A stretch of DNA of 64,000 nt from Populus alba (GCF_005239225.2 NC_133293.1:1364001-1428000), one strand, 5' to 3'; positions 11,309 through 23,300 are shown, counted from the first letter of the stretch. A program made the numbers and translations. The notes: a model not told the origin generated them from the sequence alone.

Positions 11309-11671
11309 TTCTGTCACACCCGACATCGCGGCGACCCAAAAAAGAAATAAATCTTCGATTATGGAAAAAGAACAGATTATTGGCTTCTTGTTCTTTTAGA
11401 AAAATTATGTTTTATTTGAGGAGTCGCCACCTAGTATTATGGTCACTAGAAACCCTAACTGGTCAAGAGAGATCCTATGGTACGGGACTGGTTGAGGCTA
11501 GGGAAGGTATTAGCACCCCTAGCGCACCCTACCTGAGGTAAGCTGCATTGCTGTTTTAATCTTAACTTGCTAAATTTTTTATTTGTGTGTAAGAACGTAT
11601 GATATTATTGACTCTAACTTCAATGAATAAACCTAAGAAATAAATTTAAATCAATGCAGGTATATTTCCAA

Positions 11672-11900
11672 CTCTGGCGTCGGTAAATATTCACCATAAA
11701 TAATTCTAATTAAAAAAATTTGACCACAAATAAATCCAACTCTGGCGTTGGTAAATATTCCACCACAAATAATTCCAATTTTAAAATTCAACCACGAATA
11801 AATCCAACTCTGGCGTTGGTAAATATTCCACGACAAATAATTTCAATTAAAAATCTGACCACGAATAAATCCAACTCTGGCGTTGGTAAATATTCGTGGC
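11672..11900 (-). repeat. ~68-bp tandem repeat array inside the LTR
   Basis: Four copies of a unit containing CTCTGGCGTTGGTAAATATT, starting at 11672, 11740, 11808 and 11875 (spacing 68, 68, 67). The first copy has CGTCGG where the others have CGTTGG. Units are joined by AT-rich CCACRAATAA linkers. Confidence 0.85.
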
Positions 11901-11985
11901 CCCTAAAAAAATTAAGACATGCAAAATTTTTGTCTACACTTTTTATTTTTTATATTTTTTTTATTATCTCTATTTTTTTTGGGCC

Positions 11986-12066
11986 GGGCTGGGCTAGGCC
12001 CAGCCCCGCATAATTTCTTTGGGGTTGGGCCCAACTCAGCCCATATGGGCTGGGCTAGGCCCAGCC
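11986..12066. repeat. Duplicated GC-rich palindrome in the LTR
   Basis: GGGCTGGGCTAGGCCCAGCC occurs at 11986-12005 and again at 12047-12066. Each copy is close to self-complementary, and the segment between also contains complementary GGGC/GCCC blocks, so strong stem-loops are possible in DNA or RNA. Confidence 0.7.
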
Positions 12067-12717
12067 AGCCCGGTTGGGCTGTATCGAAGCGCACGCGTGA
12101 AGTGAATTCACGCTTGCCTTGAGCTGTGCGAAGGTAATTAAATTACCTTCGCGCAGTTTAATTGCAACTTAATTTGAACGAAAACAAAAAAATGAAGAGG
12201 AACAACGTACCTGCTCTGCGAGGCAATGAAGACGATGGTGAAGCTCTGGCTGACCGACACCACTTTTTCTCCTCTGCTCCGTCTTCTTCTTTCCTTTGCT
12301 TCTGTGTTCACTGATTGCTTTCGTGTTCCAGTAGATTTGAAAGGATGAAAAAAAAACCTTACAATGAAGACGCCGGTTTACTGTGGATGTCAATTGTTAA
12401 GTCTTCTTTTGTTTTTTCTGTTGCAGGGATAAAACAATGGCAGGGGCAATCCTTGTTTGTGTGTATGCTGCCCTTTTCCTTCCTTGCTCTCTGCGTGTTG
12501 CTCTGCTTTTTCCTCTGTTATGTTTTTTTTTTTTTTTTCTGATTTTTGGTTGTGTGTGATTGGATTCTGGGACTAAACAAAAGACCGGTTTAGCTCTCTG
12601 TCTACTTCCTTTTTGTTCACTCTGCTTCTGGGTTTTTTGTTCTCTGTGTCTTTTGTGCTCTGGTTTTCGAGTTTTTTCTCTGTCTCTCCCTCCCCCTGCG
12701 AGGTCTTCTTTGCTTCG

Positions 12718-12725
12718 CTTTTATA
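12718..12725 (-). promoter_or_regulatory. Putative LTR promoter TATA box
   Basis: The minus strand reads CTATAAAAG in a locally less AT-rich context, about 870 bp from the tentative 5' end of the LTR. This is the expected position for the U3 promoter of a long Ogre-type LTR. Confidence 0.5.
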
Positions 12726-13069
12726 GAGACAGCAGTAGCCTCGGTGGTGGTAACGGCTGGCCTCCCCTAAATGCTCCGTAACCGACGCCTTCAATGGAGA
12801 AAACGTCCGCGCCAACGGACGAAACGCTTCTGCCTTTAATGGCAGAGAGCCGTTGCAGAGACGGTGAACAGTTGTTGCAAAACGGCGTCGTTTTGCTGGC
12901 TGCGAATTTAGTCCTTGTGATACTTCTAATTTTTGCAATCAAACCCCTGGTTAAAATATAATTAGATCCTTACATTTCTGCGCCATTTTCAAGTTGGTCC
13001 TTGGACTTTAACGTTTGCAATTTGGACCCCAATTAAACTCTAAACTTTGATATTTCTTCAATTAAGTCC

Positions 13070-13400
13070 CTGATTTCATTAATTTAATTAAATCCAAGTC
13101 CAATTAAGTCTCAAAACTTATCAATTCTCCAATTAACCCTTAATTGGATTAATTAAATCAATTCCAAGCTTAATTAAGTCTCAAAACTTATCAATTCTCC
13201 AATTAAATCCTTGATTGGATGAATTAAATCAATTCCAAGCTTAATTAAGTCTCAAAACTTGTCAATTCTCCAATTAAATCCTTGATTGGACGAACTAAAT
13301 CAATTTCAAGCTTAATTAAGTCTCAAATTTATCAATTCTTCAATAAAACCCTTAATTGGATGAATTAAATTAATCCCAAGCTTAATTAGATTAATTCCAA
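13070..13400. repeat. ~71-bp tandem repeat array in the LTR
   Basis: About four to five units containing AATTAAGTCTCAAAACTTAT and TCAATTCTCCAATTAAATCC. Equivalent positions fall at 13140, 13211, 13282 and 13352 (spacing 71, 71, 70). Copies diverge slightly. Confidence 0.85.
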
Positions 13401-13592
13401 AGTTTAATTAAACCCCAAAAACTTCCAATCATGTTGCCCTTAACCCAAATTTTAATTCATTCTTCATTTATTTCATTTTACTTGCTTTTTCATCATCATC
13501 ATTATTATTTTTTCATCAATTTTTTATCCTTTTCAATAAATAAAATAATAAAAATAAAATGGTAAAAAATTGGGTTATGAAGATACCATTCA

Positions 13593-14033
13593 TTTTTTAC
13601 TTTGTTTTTAAATATGAGTAACAATATTTATAATATTAGCTAGTTTGGTTTACAATTCATCATTAATTTTTTAAAAACTCTTATCATATTGTTTCTCTAA
13701 TAGCATATATTTTTATTGTCATATAATTAAAATTGTTGTCTTAGAAAAACAATGTTATTAGACTAGGTGAACACCATAATCCAAGTCACTAGTTTGCTGG
13801 GATATGTTGGGTTGGATTAAGCTAATTAAAAAATATTATTGTCTAGATATTTTTTAAAAAATCTACTTCATATAAAATAAATTTTGATTTTATAATTAAT
13901 TTTTTTTTTCAAATAAAAAATATATTAACAATGAATGCAAATTTTTCATGGTTTAAATTGTCTTTTGGTATGACCCATAGCAAAGCATGGAACAATTAAC
14001 TCTTGTAAAATCTGCAACATCAATTTATTAAAA
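13593..14033. other. AT-rich spacer
   Basis: Flank of the retrotransposon. No gene or recognisable element; AT-rich and non-coding. Confidence 0.5.
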
Positions 14034-14700
14034 ATAATTCTTGTTCAGTGAACAAGTTTTTGTGTAAGAATTTCTGAAAACAAAAGTGTTCATGTAAGAA
14101 AGGCCATTGCCTAGACTCTCACGATAGAATCTTATGCTCGGGGGCCAAAACGAAGGAAAAAGAAAGGCTGTTAATGCATGGGTGGTCGGTCATTTGTAAC
14201 CTTTTGCTTCTATCCAAAAAAAAAAACAATTAATAATCTTAAAAAATATATCTTAGATTCTGAATTTATTTTATATAAATTATTAATTTGAGTTTTATAA
14301 ATTTTAAGATCAATGAAAGTTTATATGATCATTAACTTTAATATTAGTGAAATTAGTTAAAAATATATGTAAATTGATTCTAATACTTATATTAATTGAA
14401 AAAAAAAAAAAAGGAAGAAAGCGATAGCAGCGGCATTCTCCAAAGTAGAAAGCCTGGAAAATTCTACAAGCATCCGACAAAACAACATGGCCCTTTCTTC
14501 TTGTCAAGAGAAACGGGAAAAACAAAGAGGAAATACCCTTATATAGTATATTTTTTCCTCAATCGTATTAAAAAAAATATATATTTTCTTTTATTTATGT
14601 TTTTTAATATACTTGCCTGTCAATTGTTGCCATTAAAATTAATGCATTGCACATATTTTTTTCGATACTGAATATATTTAGAAGAAATGGTTTACAGGTT
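14034..14700 (+). repeat. Relic 3' flank of a lost epoxide hydrolase copy
   Basis: This segment matches 19669-20300, the sequence just downstream of the first complete epoxide hydrolase gene. It begins AATAATTCTTGTTCAGTGAAC and includes a shared core (CTTATGCTCG, GGAAAAAGAAAGGCTGTTAA) and the AAATTCTACAAGCATCCGAC block. Since no coding sequence precedes it here, it looks like the downstream flank of an additional copy whose gene has been deleted. Small open frames here are non-coding. Confidence 0.75.
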
Positions 14701-16569
14701 GGCTCTATTCTCCAAATGACTTTTCCATTCTATGTATTTTTTACGGGTATTGTCAGGGATATTAAACTTTTCTATTGAGTTTTTGCTTACTAAATAACAA
14801 GTAAAAAAAAAATAAAAACTCAACTTATGAAATATAAATCTTATAACACTTAATGAGATAATTATAATTATAAAATTGAGTGATTGACAAAACATTAATT
14901 ATTTGATGTTACATTACTGAGTAAAGAGTTTTTGTAAAAAAAATTATCTCTAACATTATCTATTTTTATAACTTGACACAGAAATAACGATTAAATTAAC
15001 TAGAGTTAATTATTCCCACCATCCTCTATTTCTAGTATCATTAGACTCGCTAAACTGTCCATGTGTTTTGAAAACCATACACTTTTTCACCTTTTATTTT
15101 TCTTATGATTTTACCTTTTTATCTCCTATTAAAATTTTGTCAATTGGCCATTAATTAATTTTTTTAAGCAAACATGCCAGATTTATAGCAATCCTAATTA
15201 TTAAATTAGTGTATTCGATTATCTTCCACATAAAGGACATATGGAGTAAAAACATTTTTATTGAGTACACCGAAATTTTTCACACAATTTTGGTAGAGTC
15301 TCTTCTATACCGGGATATCTCAAGTTATCGATAATTTACCCTACAATCAATTATAAAACCGAATTCTATCCTTACTATGGTTAAATTTTGTCGTTTTATC
15401 TACTTGGCCGAATCTAGTAGTATGGCGACAACTCAACCTCCATTTAGAATTTTATTCATATTTGAAGTTATAGAACTTCAAATTAGGCGGAGTTAGATTT
15501 GTTGGAAAGCTAACATTCCTGTCTACAACTTCTATGAAAGTACCCTCCCTGGATTCTATTGTCTTCATGTTTGAATTACCTTAGGAATCAGGGCGACGAA
15601 CCTTTCCTATTTTCATCAATATATAAACATGTATTTCCAATTTTATCTCCGATCCTACTTCCTTATTAGATACATCCATGCTTTCACCTTATACATAGTA
15701 ACCTGTTTCTTTATGACCTCCTAGGGTCATGGTCATTTATACTAAGTTAATTAGTTGATTTCTACTTTGGCCTAACCCTAAGGAATGAAGGTTCCTTTTC
15801 CTTCCAAGTTATAATTAGTAACTACATTATAACAGCACATCTCAATTAATTAACATGGAAGTCATAATTTCTCCTTCTCTTTTTTTTCTTCCCCTCCAGT
15901 GGCCGGTTCTTAAATCTGTTCTTTTTTTTTTTTTTTTTTTTTTTATTATTATTATTCCTTTCATTGCACCCCTCCACATTCAAGGCCATTACTATCACCC
16001 TAATAGGTATAGTTTCAATAAACTTTGCATTTTCTTTAAATTTTATGTTCAAAAACTCTAATTCTCAATTCAAGAAAATTATGAAACTTCCAATCAAGTT
16101 GAAGTTAATTTCATAGAAATTGAAATTAGAACTCCTTACTTGGATGAAATCTAAGCTTTACTTCATAAAATTTAAAAAAATCTTAGCATTTTTTCTCCTT
16201 GCATATAGAAGTTGAAGGTATATGATTAGTGGTATTATTTATAACCATCAAGACTTATTGCCAGCTTATGAGTTGTGAACCAATTGGAGAGCTACTAATA
16301 ATAAAATCCAAACTAATAATATCAATATCATCATAATATCTGCTATTTAAATCGTTAAAATGTTAGGGCTTATTTGGTCCCACCCAAACACTGAATATTA
16401 TATACCTTTGCGTGTACACTTGTGCTTGGAATCAACTTTGAAATCAAAGAGAAATTATAAAGGGAATGATGTTTCTTGTCTCTGTGATTCAAGAAAATTA
16501 GCTATTTGACCTCCTTGATGGGTATTACGTGGGAAGCCTAAACTCGAGTGCTTGTTTTACCGTGTAATA
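14701..16569. other. AT-rich spacer, possible LTR relic at 15240-15640
   Basis: No gene recognised. The 15240-15640 stretch (TTTTGGTAGAGTCTCTTCTA, GTTGGAAAGCTAACATTCCT) is less AT-rich and recalls non-coding LTR sequence of plant gypsy elements, but no ends or coding domains support that. A 22-nt T run lies near 15920. Confidence 0.35.
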
Positions 16570-16765
16570 AACAGTTGTTTTTTAAATAATATTTATGCTA
16601 AAATATATATTAATTATATATTTTTTATTTTTTAAAAAATTATTTTTAATATCAACACATAAAAATAATTTAAAAATACTAAAAAATATATTAATTTAAA
16701 ATAGATAAAAAATTAAAAAAAATTTATTTTTTTTAAAATATTTTTAAAATATAAAAACAAATATG
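16570..16765. repeat. Dispersed AT-rich palindromic element, copy 1
   Basis: Roughly 190 bp that starts TTGTTTTTTAAATA and ends AAATATAAAAACAAATA, with complementary ends. The inner motif is AACACATAAAAATAATTTAAAAATA. Related copies lie near 23345, 44020, 48960, 57620, 59475, 60670 and 61820. MITE-like by size and structure, but no target-site duplication was established. Confidence 0.5.
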
Positions 16766-16849
16766 CCTCCACCTTATTTGGCCCGCTCCGCGTGTATTGC
16801 ACAACCTGGAGGAAAGCAAGCACGCAAGCAAGCCTCCGTATTATATTAT

Positions 16850-17488
16850 CTAATACAAATCATTCAAGGTCAAATTTGAATTAAGAAATAGAAACATATA
16901 TGATATTTTCTTATTCCGATCAAGAAATCAAGTTAACGTAAATCAGATTTTTATTTTACAATTTCATCATAAAGTATTTATTAAATTATATTCATTGATA
17001 AATTTAGATATTTATTTCTATCTATAAAGTTTAGTGTTTTCATTATCTAAGTACTATTATTGTTTAACATAAAATAAAATTAATATATGTATACATATTT
17101 TAAATGAAAAGATCATAAATATTATATATTATATTTTAAAAATACAAATATTCTACTAGGATATGTATATGATATAAATGTATATATTTTGAGTCTAATT
17201 TAATAACATTTATACATATTTATTACTTATTGAAAAAATAATAATAAAACCCACAAATTTAAGTATGATCGAGTCTAATTCCCATCATTACTTTAATTTG
17301 GTATTTTTAGATTTTACACATTAATTCATGATTTAGTTTCTTTATTAAATATTATATATTTAGAAAAATAAAAAAATATCGAAATAAGAAAATCATTTTT
17401 CAATGCTAATCTCTTAATTGGAATTGCTGATAACCTAATACGTTAAATTGACTTCATTTACTAATAATATTGCTAACATCATTTGTAG
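16850..17488. repeat. Upstream flank of epoxide hydrolase copy A (duplicated)
   Basis: Bases 16855-16965 match 21165-21275 (and more weakly ~22725). Bases 16975-17488 match 23597-24070 upstream of copy B. The two parts are adjacent here but 2.3 kb apart upstream of copy B. AT-rich and non-coding. Confidence 0.7.
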
Positions 17489-17491
17489 TAA

Positions 17492-17492
<1 letters not shown>

Positions 17493-17564
<72 letters not shown>
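17493..17564. repeat. (TA)n microsatellite in the 5' region of copy A
   Basis: About 36 uninterrupted TA units ending some 95 bp before the ATG of epoxide hydrolase copy A. The equivalent position in copy B (about 24074-24095) is a short T-rich tract with no TA array. Confidence 0.95.
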
Positions 17565-17567
<3 letters not shown>

Positions 17568-17659
17568 TCCTACGCATCGTCTCACCCAACTACTTTAAAC
17601 CGTCACCTTGCAAGGCCTGAAAAACCCAACCCACAACTCTTAACACAAGCACAGAAACC

Positions 17660-19599
17660 ATGGCCTCCTCCGTAGAACACAGAACCATTAATGTCAATGG
17701 CATTAATATTCATGTAGCAATCAAAGGTCCAGAGAATGCCCCAGTTATTCTCTTCGTCCATGGATTCCCTCAACTATGGTATTCCTGGAGACACCAGATT
17801 GAGGCTCTATCCTCACTTGGCTACAGAGCTGTGGCACCGGACTTGAGAGGGTATGGTGACACAGATGCGCCAGCTGAAGTTACAAGCTACACCGTTCTCC
17901 ATGTGGTTGGTGATTTGATTGGGTTGCTTGATGTTGTAGCTCCGAATCAAGAGAGTGTTTTTGTTGTGGGACATGATTGGGGTGCTTTGATAGCTTGGCA
18001 TTTGGCTTTGTTTAGACCAGATAGAGTTAAGGCTTTGGTTAACTTGAGCGTTTTGTTTAATCCAAGGAATCCCAGTAGGAAAGTTATTGCGACTTTGAAG
18101 GCTGTTTATGGTGACGATTATTATATTAACAGATTCCAGGTTTGTTGTATTGTTGTTTTAATGATGGGTTGTTGATTTTCAGAATCAAAGTTACTTTCTT
18201 GACTGCATACTGTTTTGTGATGTCAAATTGTAAACTTGTTCTCGCAAATCTTTCGCCTTTTCTGGATTACATGATTACGTTAGTAGATTTGTAGGTATGT
18301 TTGCTATTTGAAGGGATCCTTTGACAGGTATGAAAAGATCAGGCATTTGCAGTTGTTTATTTGAATTGAACCATCTTTTCTTTTGTTATATGAAGTGTTT
18401 AATCACCAAGTTATAGACTTTTGATTGTTATGCTAATAAATCTTCGACCCTTTGTGTAGTATAGGAATTGGATTATCATCTATTTTATATTTTGTTTGAT
18501 ATTTGCAGTGATTATTTGATTGGGATGGATTAGATTGGGCTTTTTGGTAGTAATTAGCTAGTAGCTACGAATTTGACCAGCTGTTCTAGCTGAAATGATG
18601 ATTTAACAGTATAATTTTAGCTGAAGCTTAAATAATCATTCATGGCATCAGGCAACTTTGTTATCTAACTGTTCTTGGGCACACTTGAGAAAGTTTTAAA
18701 TTTTGGTCTAGTATAGTTTATCATAATTGTCTTCTTATGAAGATGTACAAAACCCATTTTAATGGAGGAACTGCTCGATTGTTTTTGTAGGAGCCTGGAG
18801 AGATTGAAGCTGAGTTTGCAGAGATAGGTACAGAGAAAGTTATCAAGGAATTCTTAACCTACCGCACTCCAGCTCCTATCTTTTTACCTAAAGGCCAAGG
18901 GTTTAATGGAAAGCCTCTGGACACTCCAGTTGTCTTACCCTCTTGGTTGTCTGAAGAAGATGTCAAGTACTACACCAGCAAGTTTGAGCAGAAAGGCTTT
19001 ACTGGAGGATTGAACTATTACCGAAATCTTGACCGGTATGTCTTCCTTCCATGTTTGTTCAGTTTGTTGGTCTTTCCTGGTAATGCGTATGGATTGGGAC
19101 AGAGGGACTTTATTATCTTTCATTAAGAGATTGAATTGGAATCCATACCCAGGAGTTTTAATATTTCCAAGTGTTTCAGCATGCTATATAGCTCTTGAAA
19201 TGAAGACCTTTGCTTATGTTGCTTACCTGATCATGTGCAAGTTTTATTTCCTCTTTTCCACATCATCATTCCTGCTTCATTTTTTTTCCTAATTCCTCTT
19301 ACCTTCCCTGTTGCAGGAACTGGGAACTTACCGCACCATGGACTGGAGCTCAAATAAAAGTTCCGGTCAAGTTTATCGTGGGTGATCAGGACCTCACCTA
19401 TAATTCTCTCGGTGCCAAGGATTATATAGCCAAGGGCGGGTTCAAAAGAGACGTTCCATTTCTACAGGACATAGTTGTGATGGAAGGTGTGGGTCATTTT
19501 ATCAATGAAGAGAAACCTGAAGAGATCAGTAAGCACATTTACGACTTCTTTCAAAAGTTTAGTTCGCTTTCTTGGTTTCCCTCCTGTTGTGTTAGCTGA
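17660..19599 (+). CDS. Soluble epoxide hydrolase, copy A
   Basis: Exons 17660-18139, 18791-19035 and 19317-19599, all with GT-AG borders, give 335 aa. An alpha/beta-hydrolase of the plant soluble epoxide hydrolase family (EC 3.3.2.10), which opens epoxides to diols in cutin/oxylipin metabolism or detoxification. Visible features are the oxyanion motif HGFP (34-37), the nucleophile D106 in GHDWGA, the lid tyrosines Y155 (DDYYI) and Y236/Y237 (LNYYRN), the acid D267 (GDQDL) and the base H302 (GVGHF). No signal peptide, so cytosolic. Compared with copy B, one C is missing in the last codons, so the frame runs through the usual stop after QKF and adds 12 residues (SSLSWFPSCCVS). That tail is not typical of the family. 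The two copies are about 97% identical in protein. Confidence 0.92.
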
Positions 19600-19668
19600 A
19601 GAGATAAAGAATTCAAGTCTGTGCATTCGTATGTTCAAAGCTTGCATGCTCCTGTGGGGTTGAGATAG

Positions 19669-20300
19669 AATAATTCTTGTTCAATGAACAAGTTGTGTGT
19701 AAGAATCTCTGAAAACAAAAGTGTTCGTGAAAGAAATGCCATTGCCTAGACCCTCACGACAGAATCTTATGCTCGTGGGCCAAAACGAAGGAAAAAGAAA
19801 GGCTGTTAATGCATGGGTGGCCGGTCCATTTGCAAGCTTTTGCGTCTATTAAAAAAAAAAAAAGAATATAGTTTAAATGGTCAAATTTTAAATTTATTTA
19901 TAGACATTACCCGTTTGAGTTTTACAAATCTCAAAATTATTTAAAATTTATATAATTAATAATTTTAAAATTTGTAGGATTAGTTAAGATGGTAAGTCAA
20001 GATATACAAAGTAAAAAAAAAAAAAAAAAAGCAACGGCATTCCCCAAAATAGAAAGCCTGGGAAAATTCTACAAGCATCCGACAACACAACACGGCCCTT
20101 TCTTTTTGTCAAGAGAAACGGGAAAAACAAAGAGGAAAATACCTTTAAATAGTATATTTTTTTCCTCAATCGTATTATTATATTTCTTTTATTTATGTTT
20201 TTTAATATACTTGCCTGTTAATTGCTGCCATTAAAATTAATGCATTGCACATATTGTTTTTCTATACTGAATATATTTACAAGAAATAGTTTCCAGGTTC
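19669..20300 (+). repeat. 3' flank of epoxide hydrolase copy A (duplicated)
   Basis: Matches 14034-14700 and begins right where similarity to the downstream sequence of copy B ends (about 19663). It therefore marks a recombination breakpoint between array members. Non-coding. Confidence 0.75.
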
Positions 20301-23300
20301 GCTCTATTCTGGTTTTTGAAAGTGCTCGCGCGCACGTGTGTATATATAATATTTGATATTGTTATATTTTTGAAACATCCCTGACTTTACTTTTTATCTA
20401 GCTAGTAATAAAAAATTTAAAATGATTTTTTTTTTTATATTGAAACAGTTAACTATTAAATCAACTCATATAGCATAGTGTAACTTATCAAATTTACAAT
20501 TTAGCTGATAAACTCTACTAGGTTTAAATATTTTTTTTAAAAAAATATGTTTTTATTTAATTATATGATAATAAAATAAATACTTATAAAATCAAGTATA
20601 AACTAAATATAAAAATATTTTTTTTGAGATTGTGATAATATTATAGAAAACAAACTAAAATAGTTAATGAAGATAAATTGAAAATCAAGCAAAATTTTTA
20701 AATATGAAAAAAAAAAATAGAACGAAAATAAAGAAAAAAATAAGGGGAAAATGCATAAAAAGAAAGAAAGAAAAAAAGTCACCTCCTTTACTAAGTCAAT
20801 CTGAGTCAGCTCGGGTAATTTGATGAACTAACAACTCGAGTTCAATATTAAAAAAAAAAAAAATGATGGTCAGAAAAAAAAAAAAATTCAATTGAAAAAA
20901 GGTCTAAAAAACCATGAGCTAATCTTAGTTAACTTTATCATAAATAACCAAATATTAAGAAAAAAAAAAAATTACAAAGTTTAAGGGTAAAGAATTTAAT
21001 GTAAAATGATAAAATTAAAAAAATAATTATAAAAAATATAAATCTTATTCATTGAATCTGAATTATTAAATTTAAATTAAATAGTCATGATTTATTTACA
21101 TTATAAAAATAGAAATAAAGTAACTCTTTTTTTATTTCTTATTTTTACGTAATTTTACCTAATATAAATCATTCAAGGTTAACTTTGAATTAAGAAATAG
21201 AAACATATATGATATTTTCTTATTCCAATCAAGAAGTCAAGCTAACGTAAATCAGATTTTTATTTTACAATTAAAATTTTTCTTAATGCTAGAAATCATG
21301 TTGAAAACTCATTAATATTTTTTCTTACCCTTGAAAAAAAACAAATCCAATTTGCAGTGCGTATATGGGCCAAATCGAAAGAACTTAAAAGGAAAAAACA
21401 CACACATAAAGATAAAAAATTTAGAGATCAAACATTAAAAAATAAATAAGATAAGAATTGATTATTTCAATTAATTAATTTAAAATATATTAATTCTGGA
21501 TGGCCGCCTGCCGAGACTAATCTAATTCATAACAGCTGATTGCGGATTATTCCACCAGTAAGTGGCTGCTATTTCTTTCTTATTGTGCGCGTAAACAACA
21601 CGTTCCCAGAACCATATGAACACAACCAAGGCCAGGAAATTTTTTTAGCTATTAATTTATCTTTAATTATGATTGGAAAGTACTTCGATTTTTTTATGGA
21701 ATCCACAATCAATTTGTAATAACCCCTCAACCGGGATCAATCTCATGTCAACTGAAAAACAAAGTAATTAAATTTTTTCTCTTTTAATTCTTCTTCTTCA
21801 CTTGATTCTTCCTAATTTTATAAGTTTGGACTTTGTTAGTTTACAAAATTGAATTTTTTTTTATGACTTTTTCTATTTTCCTCTTGCTCCTTTTCATTAT
21901 TTTCTTCAGTGCTATATCTTGCAGTCAAAGGTTCGATAAGATCCCTAAAAATTCAGATCTGATGCTCGGATTGAATTAGTGCATCTTGACTGATTGACAT
22001 GAACAAACAGCTAGATTGGAAACTTCGGCCATCTCTGTTCTTCTTTTACCAAATGGAGCTCCCAATAAAGGTCGTAAGATAATACAGATATTAATTAGTG
22101 CATCTTTTTGATGGAGCAAACAAGAACATATTGCGTGTTTGGTGAGAAAAACGACGAGACAAAACAACGTTTTCCGGGTAAAAGAAGCACTGATTTTATA
22201 ATGATAGTTTTGAGAATTATCGTCTTCATCGGCAGCTAGCTAGGGTTAGGGAAAACTAGCTATATTAATGCCTGCTTATCCTTCCCAAGCTTGGAAAACA
22301 TGCAAGCAAGGAAAGTGCATAAAAAGAAAGAAAGAAAGTCACCTCCTTCATTGAGCCAATCCAAATCAACTTGAATAACTTGATGAACATTACTTGTAAT
22401 ATAAGATTAAAATAAATTTAAAAAATTTAAAAAAAATAACATGGTAAAAACATTAAAGTTGAATTAAAAAACATATTAAAAAACCCCCGAGTCAATCCGA
22501 TACCAACCCCGCTAGAAATAATCAAATAGTAAGAAAAGTGAAAAAAATAACAAAATTTAAAGGCAAATAATTTAATGTGAAATAATAAAACTGAAAAAAA
22601 AATCATAAAAAATATACCCTTATTCATTGAATTTGAATTATTAAATTTAAATTAAATAGTCATGATAAAAATAGAAACAAATTAACTCCTTTTCATTTCT
22701 TTTTTTTTCTACGTATTTTTATTTCCTAATATAAATAATTCAATTCAAATTGAATTCAACAATTATGATATTTCCCTCAATTCTAAAGCTGATAATTTCA
22801 TTTAATTACTTGCCATTTAACTTCATTTATATCATCTAATAACAGTCCATTTAAATTGAAATGACGTTGAAAACTCATTAATATTTTTTCTTACCCTTGA
22901 AAAAAAAAAATTAATCCAATTTGCAGCGCGTATAATCGAAAGAACTTAAAAGGAAAAAACACACACACATAAAGATAAAAGAAAAGCTGTTTTTTCCAAA
23001 GAACTTGCATCAATCCAGAAAGAACAAAGTCTATAACATATTTTTTATAATCGTGTTCTTATGTAAATAAAAAAAATGATTTTTTTTAATTTATTTGTAT
23101 TATTTAGTAATCTGTTGACTTAGATTCTCTTTTTAGAGCACGTAAAAAAAATAAACAAACACAAATGATACCAAACCGACACATTAAGAAATATGAAAGG
23201 ACCAAAATGGACTTTTGGACTCTCTCGTGTGTCACGTTCAATTCAACAATGCAATGTTACTATACCCCTTTTTTCTCTCCACTCTCTCTCATCGTCATCC

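Larger units (their letters stand above)
5659..13592 (-). mobile_element. Decayed Ogre/Tat-type Ty3-gypsy LTR retrotransposon, 5' part
   Basis: Minus-strand element. Order in its own direction: 5' LTR (13592 to 11312), a 3-nt spacer, a tRNA-Arg-type primer-binding site, a ~600-bp leader, an extra ORF1 (10699 to 8773), then gag-protease (8439 to 5659), interrupted by the assembly gap. The additional ORF before gag, the primer type and the LTR sequence GGGGTGCTAATACCTTCCC near its 3' end are hallmarks of the plant Tat/Ogre lineage. Every reading frame is broken by frameshifts and stops, so it cannot encode working proteins. Pol and the 3' LTR are not visible. The outer LTR boundary at 13592 is an estimate from TG..CA ends, because no second LTR or target-site duplication is available for comparison. 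Confidence 0.85.
11312..13592 (-). repeat. 5' LTR of the Ogre/Tat element
   Basis: The inner edge at 11312 is firm because it abuts the primer-binding site. The outer edge is tentative (CA at 13591-13592, read as a TG start on the minus strand). The LTR contains the lineage-typical sequence at 11490-11540 (GGTGCTAATACCTTCCC on the minus strand). It also has a 68-bp tandem array at 11672-11900, two copies of a GC-rich palindrome at 11986-12066, a TATA box at 12718-12725 and a 71-bp tandem array at 13070-13400. Confidence 0.75.

Noticed and set aside
11029..11339. Open frames rich in I, Y, F in the Ogre leader
   Set aside because: They are translations of TA and AAAT simple repeats with no domain or codon signal.
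11912..12122. Small open frames with PAQPGW or LGRAGLG text
   Set aside because: They come from the GC-rich palindrome of the LTR, and both strands are open because of base composition.
14310..14671. Small open frames on both strands near 14.4 kb and the matching pair near 20.0 kb
   Set aside because: They overlap on opposite strands in a duplicated non-coding flank of the epoxide hydrolase array and show no codon conservation.
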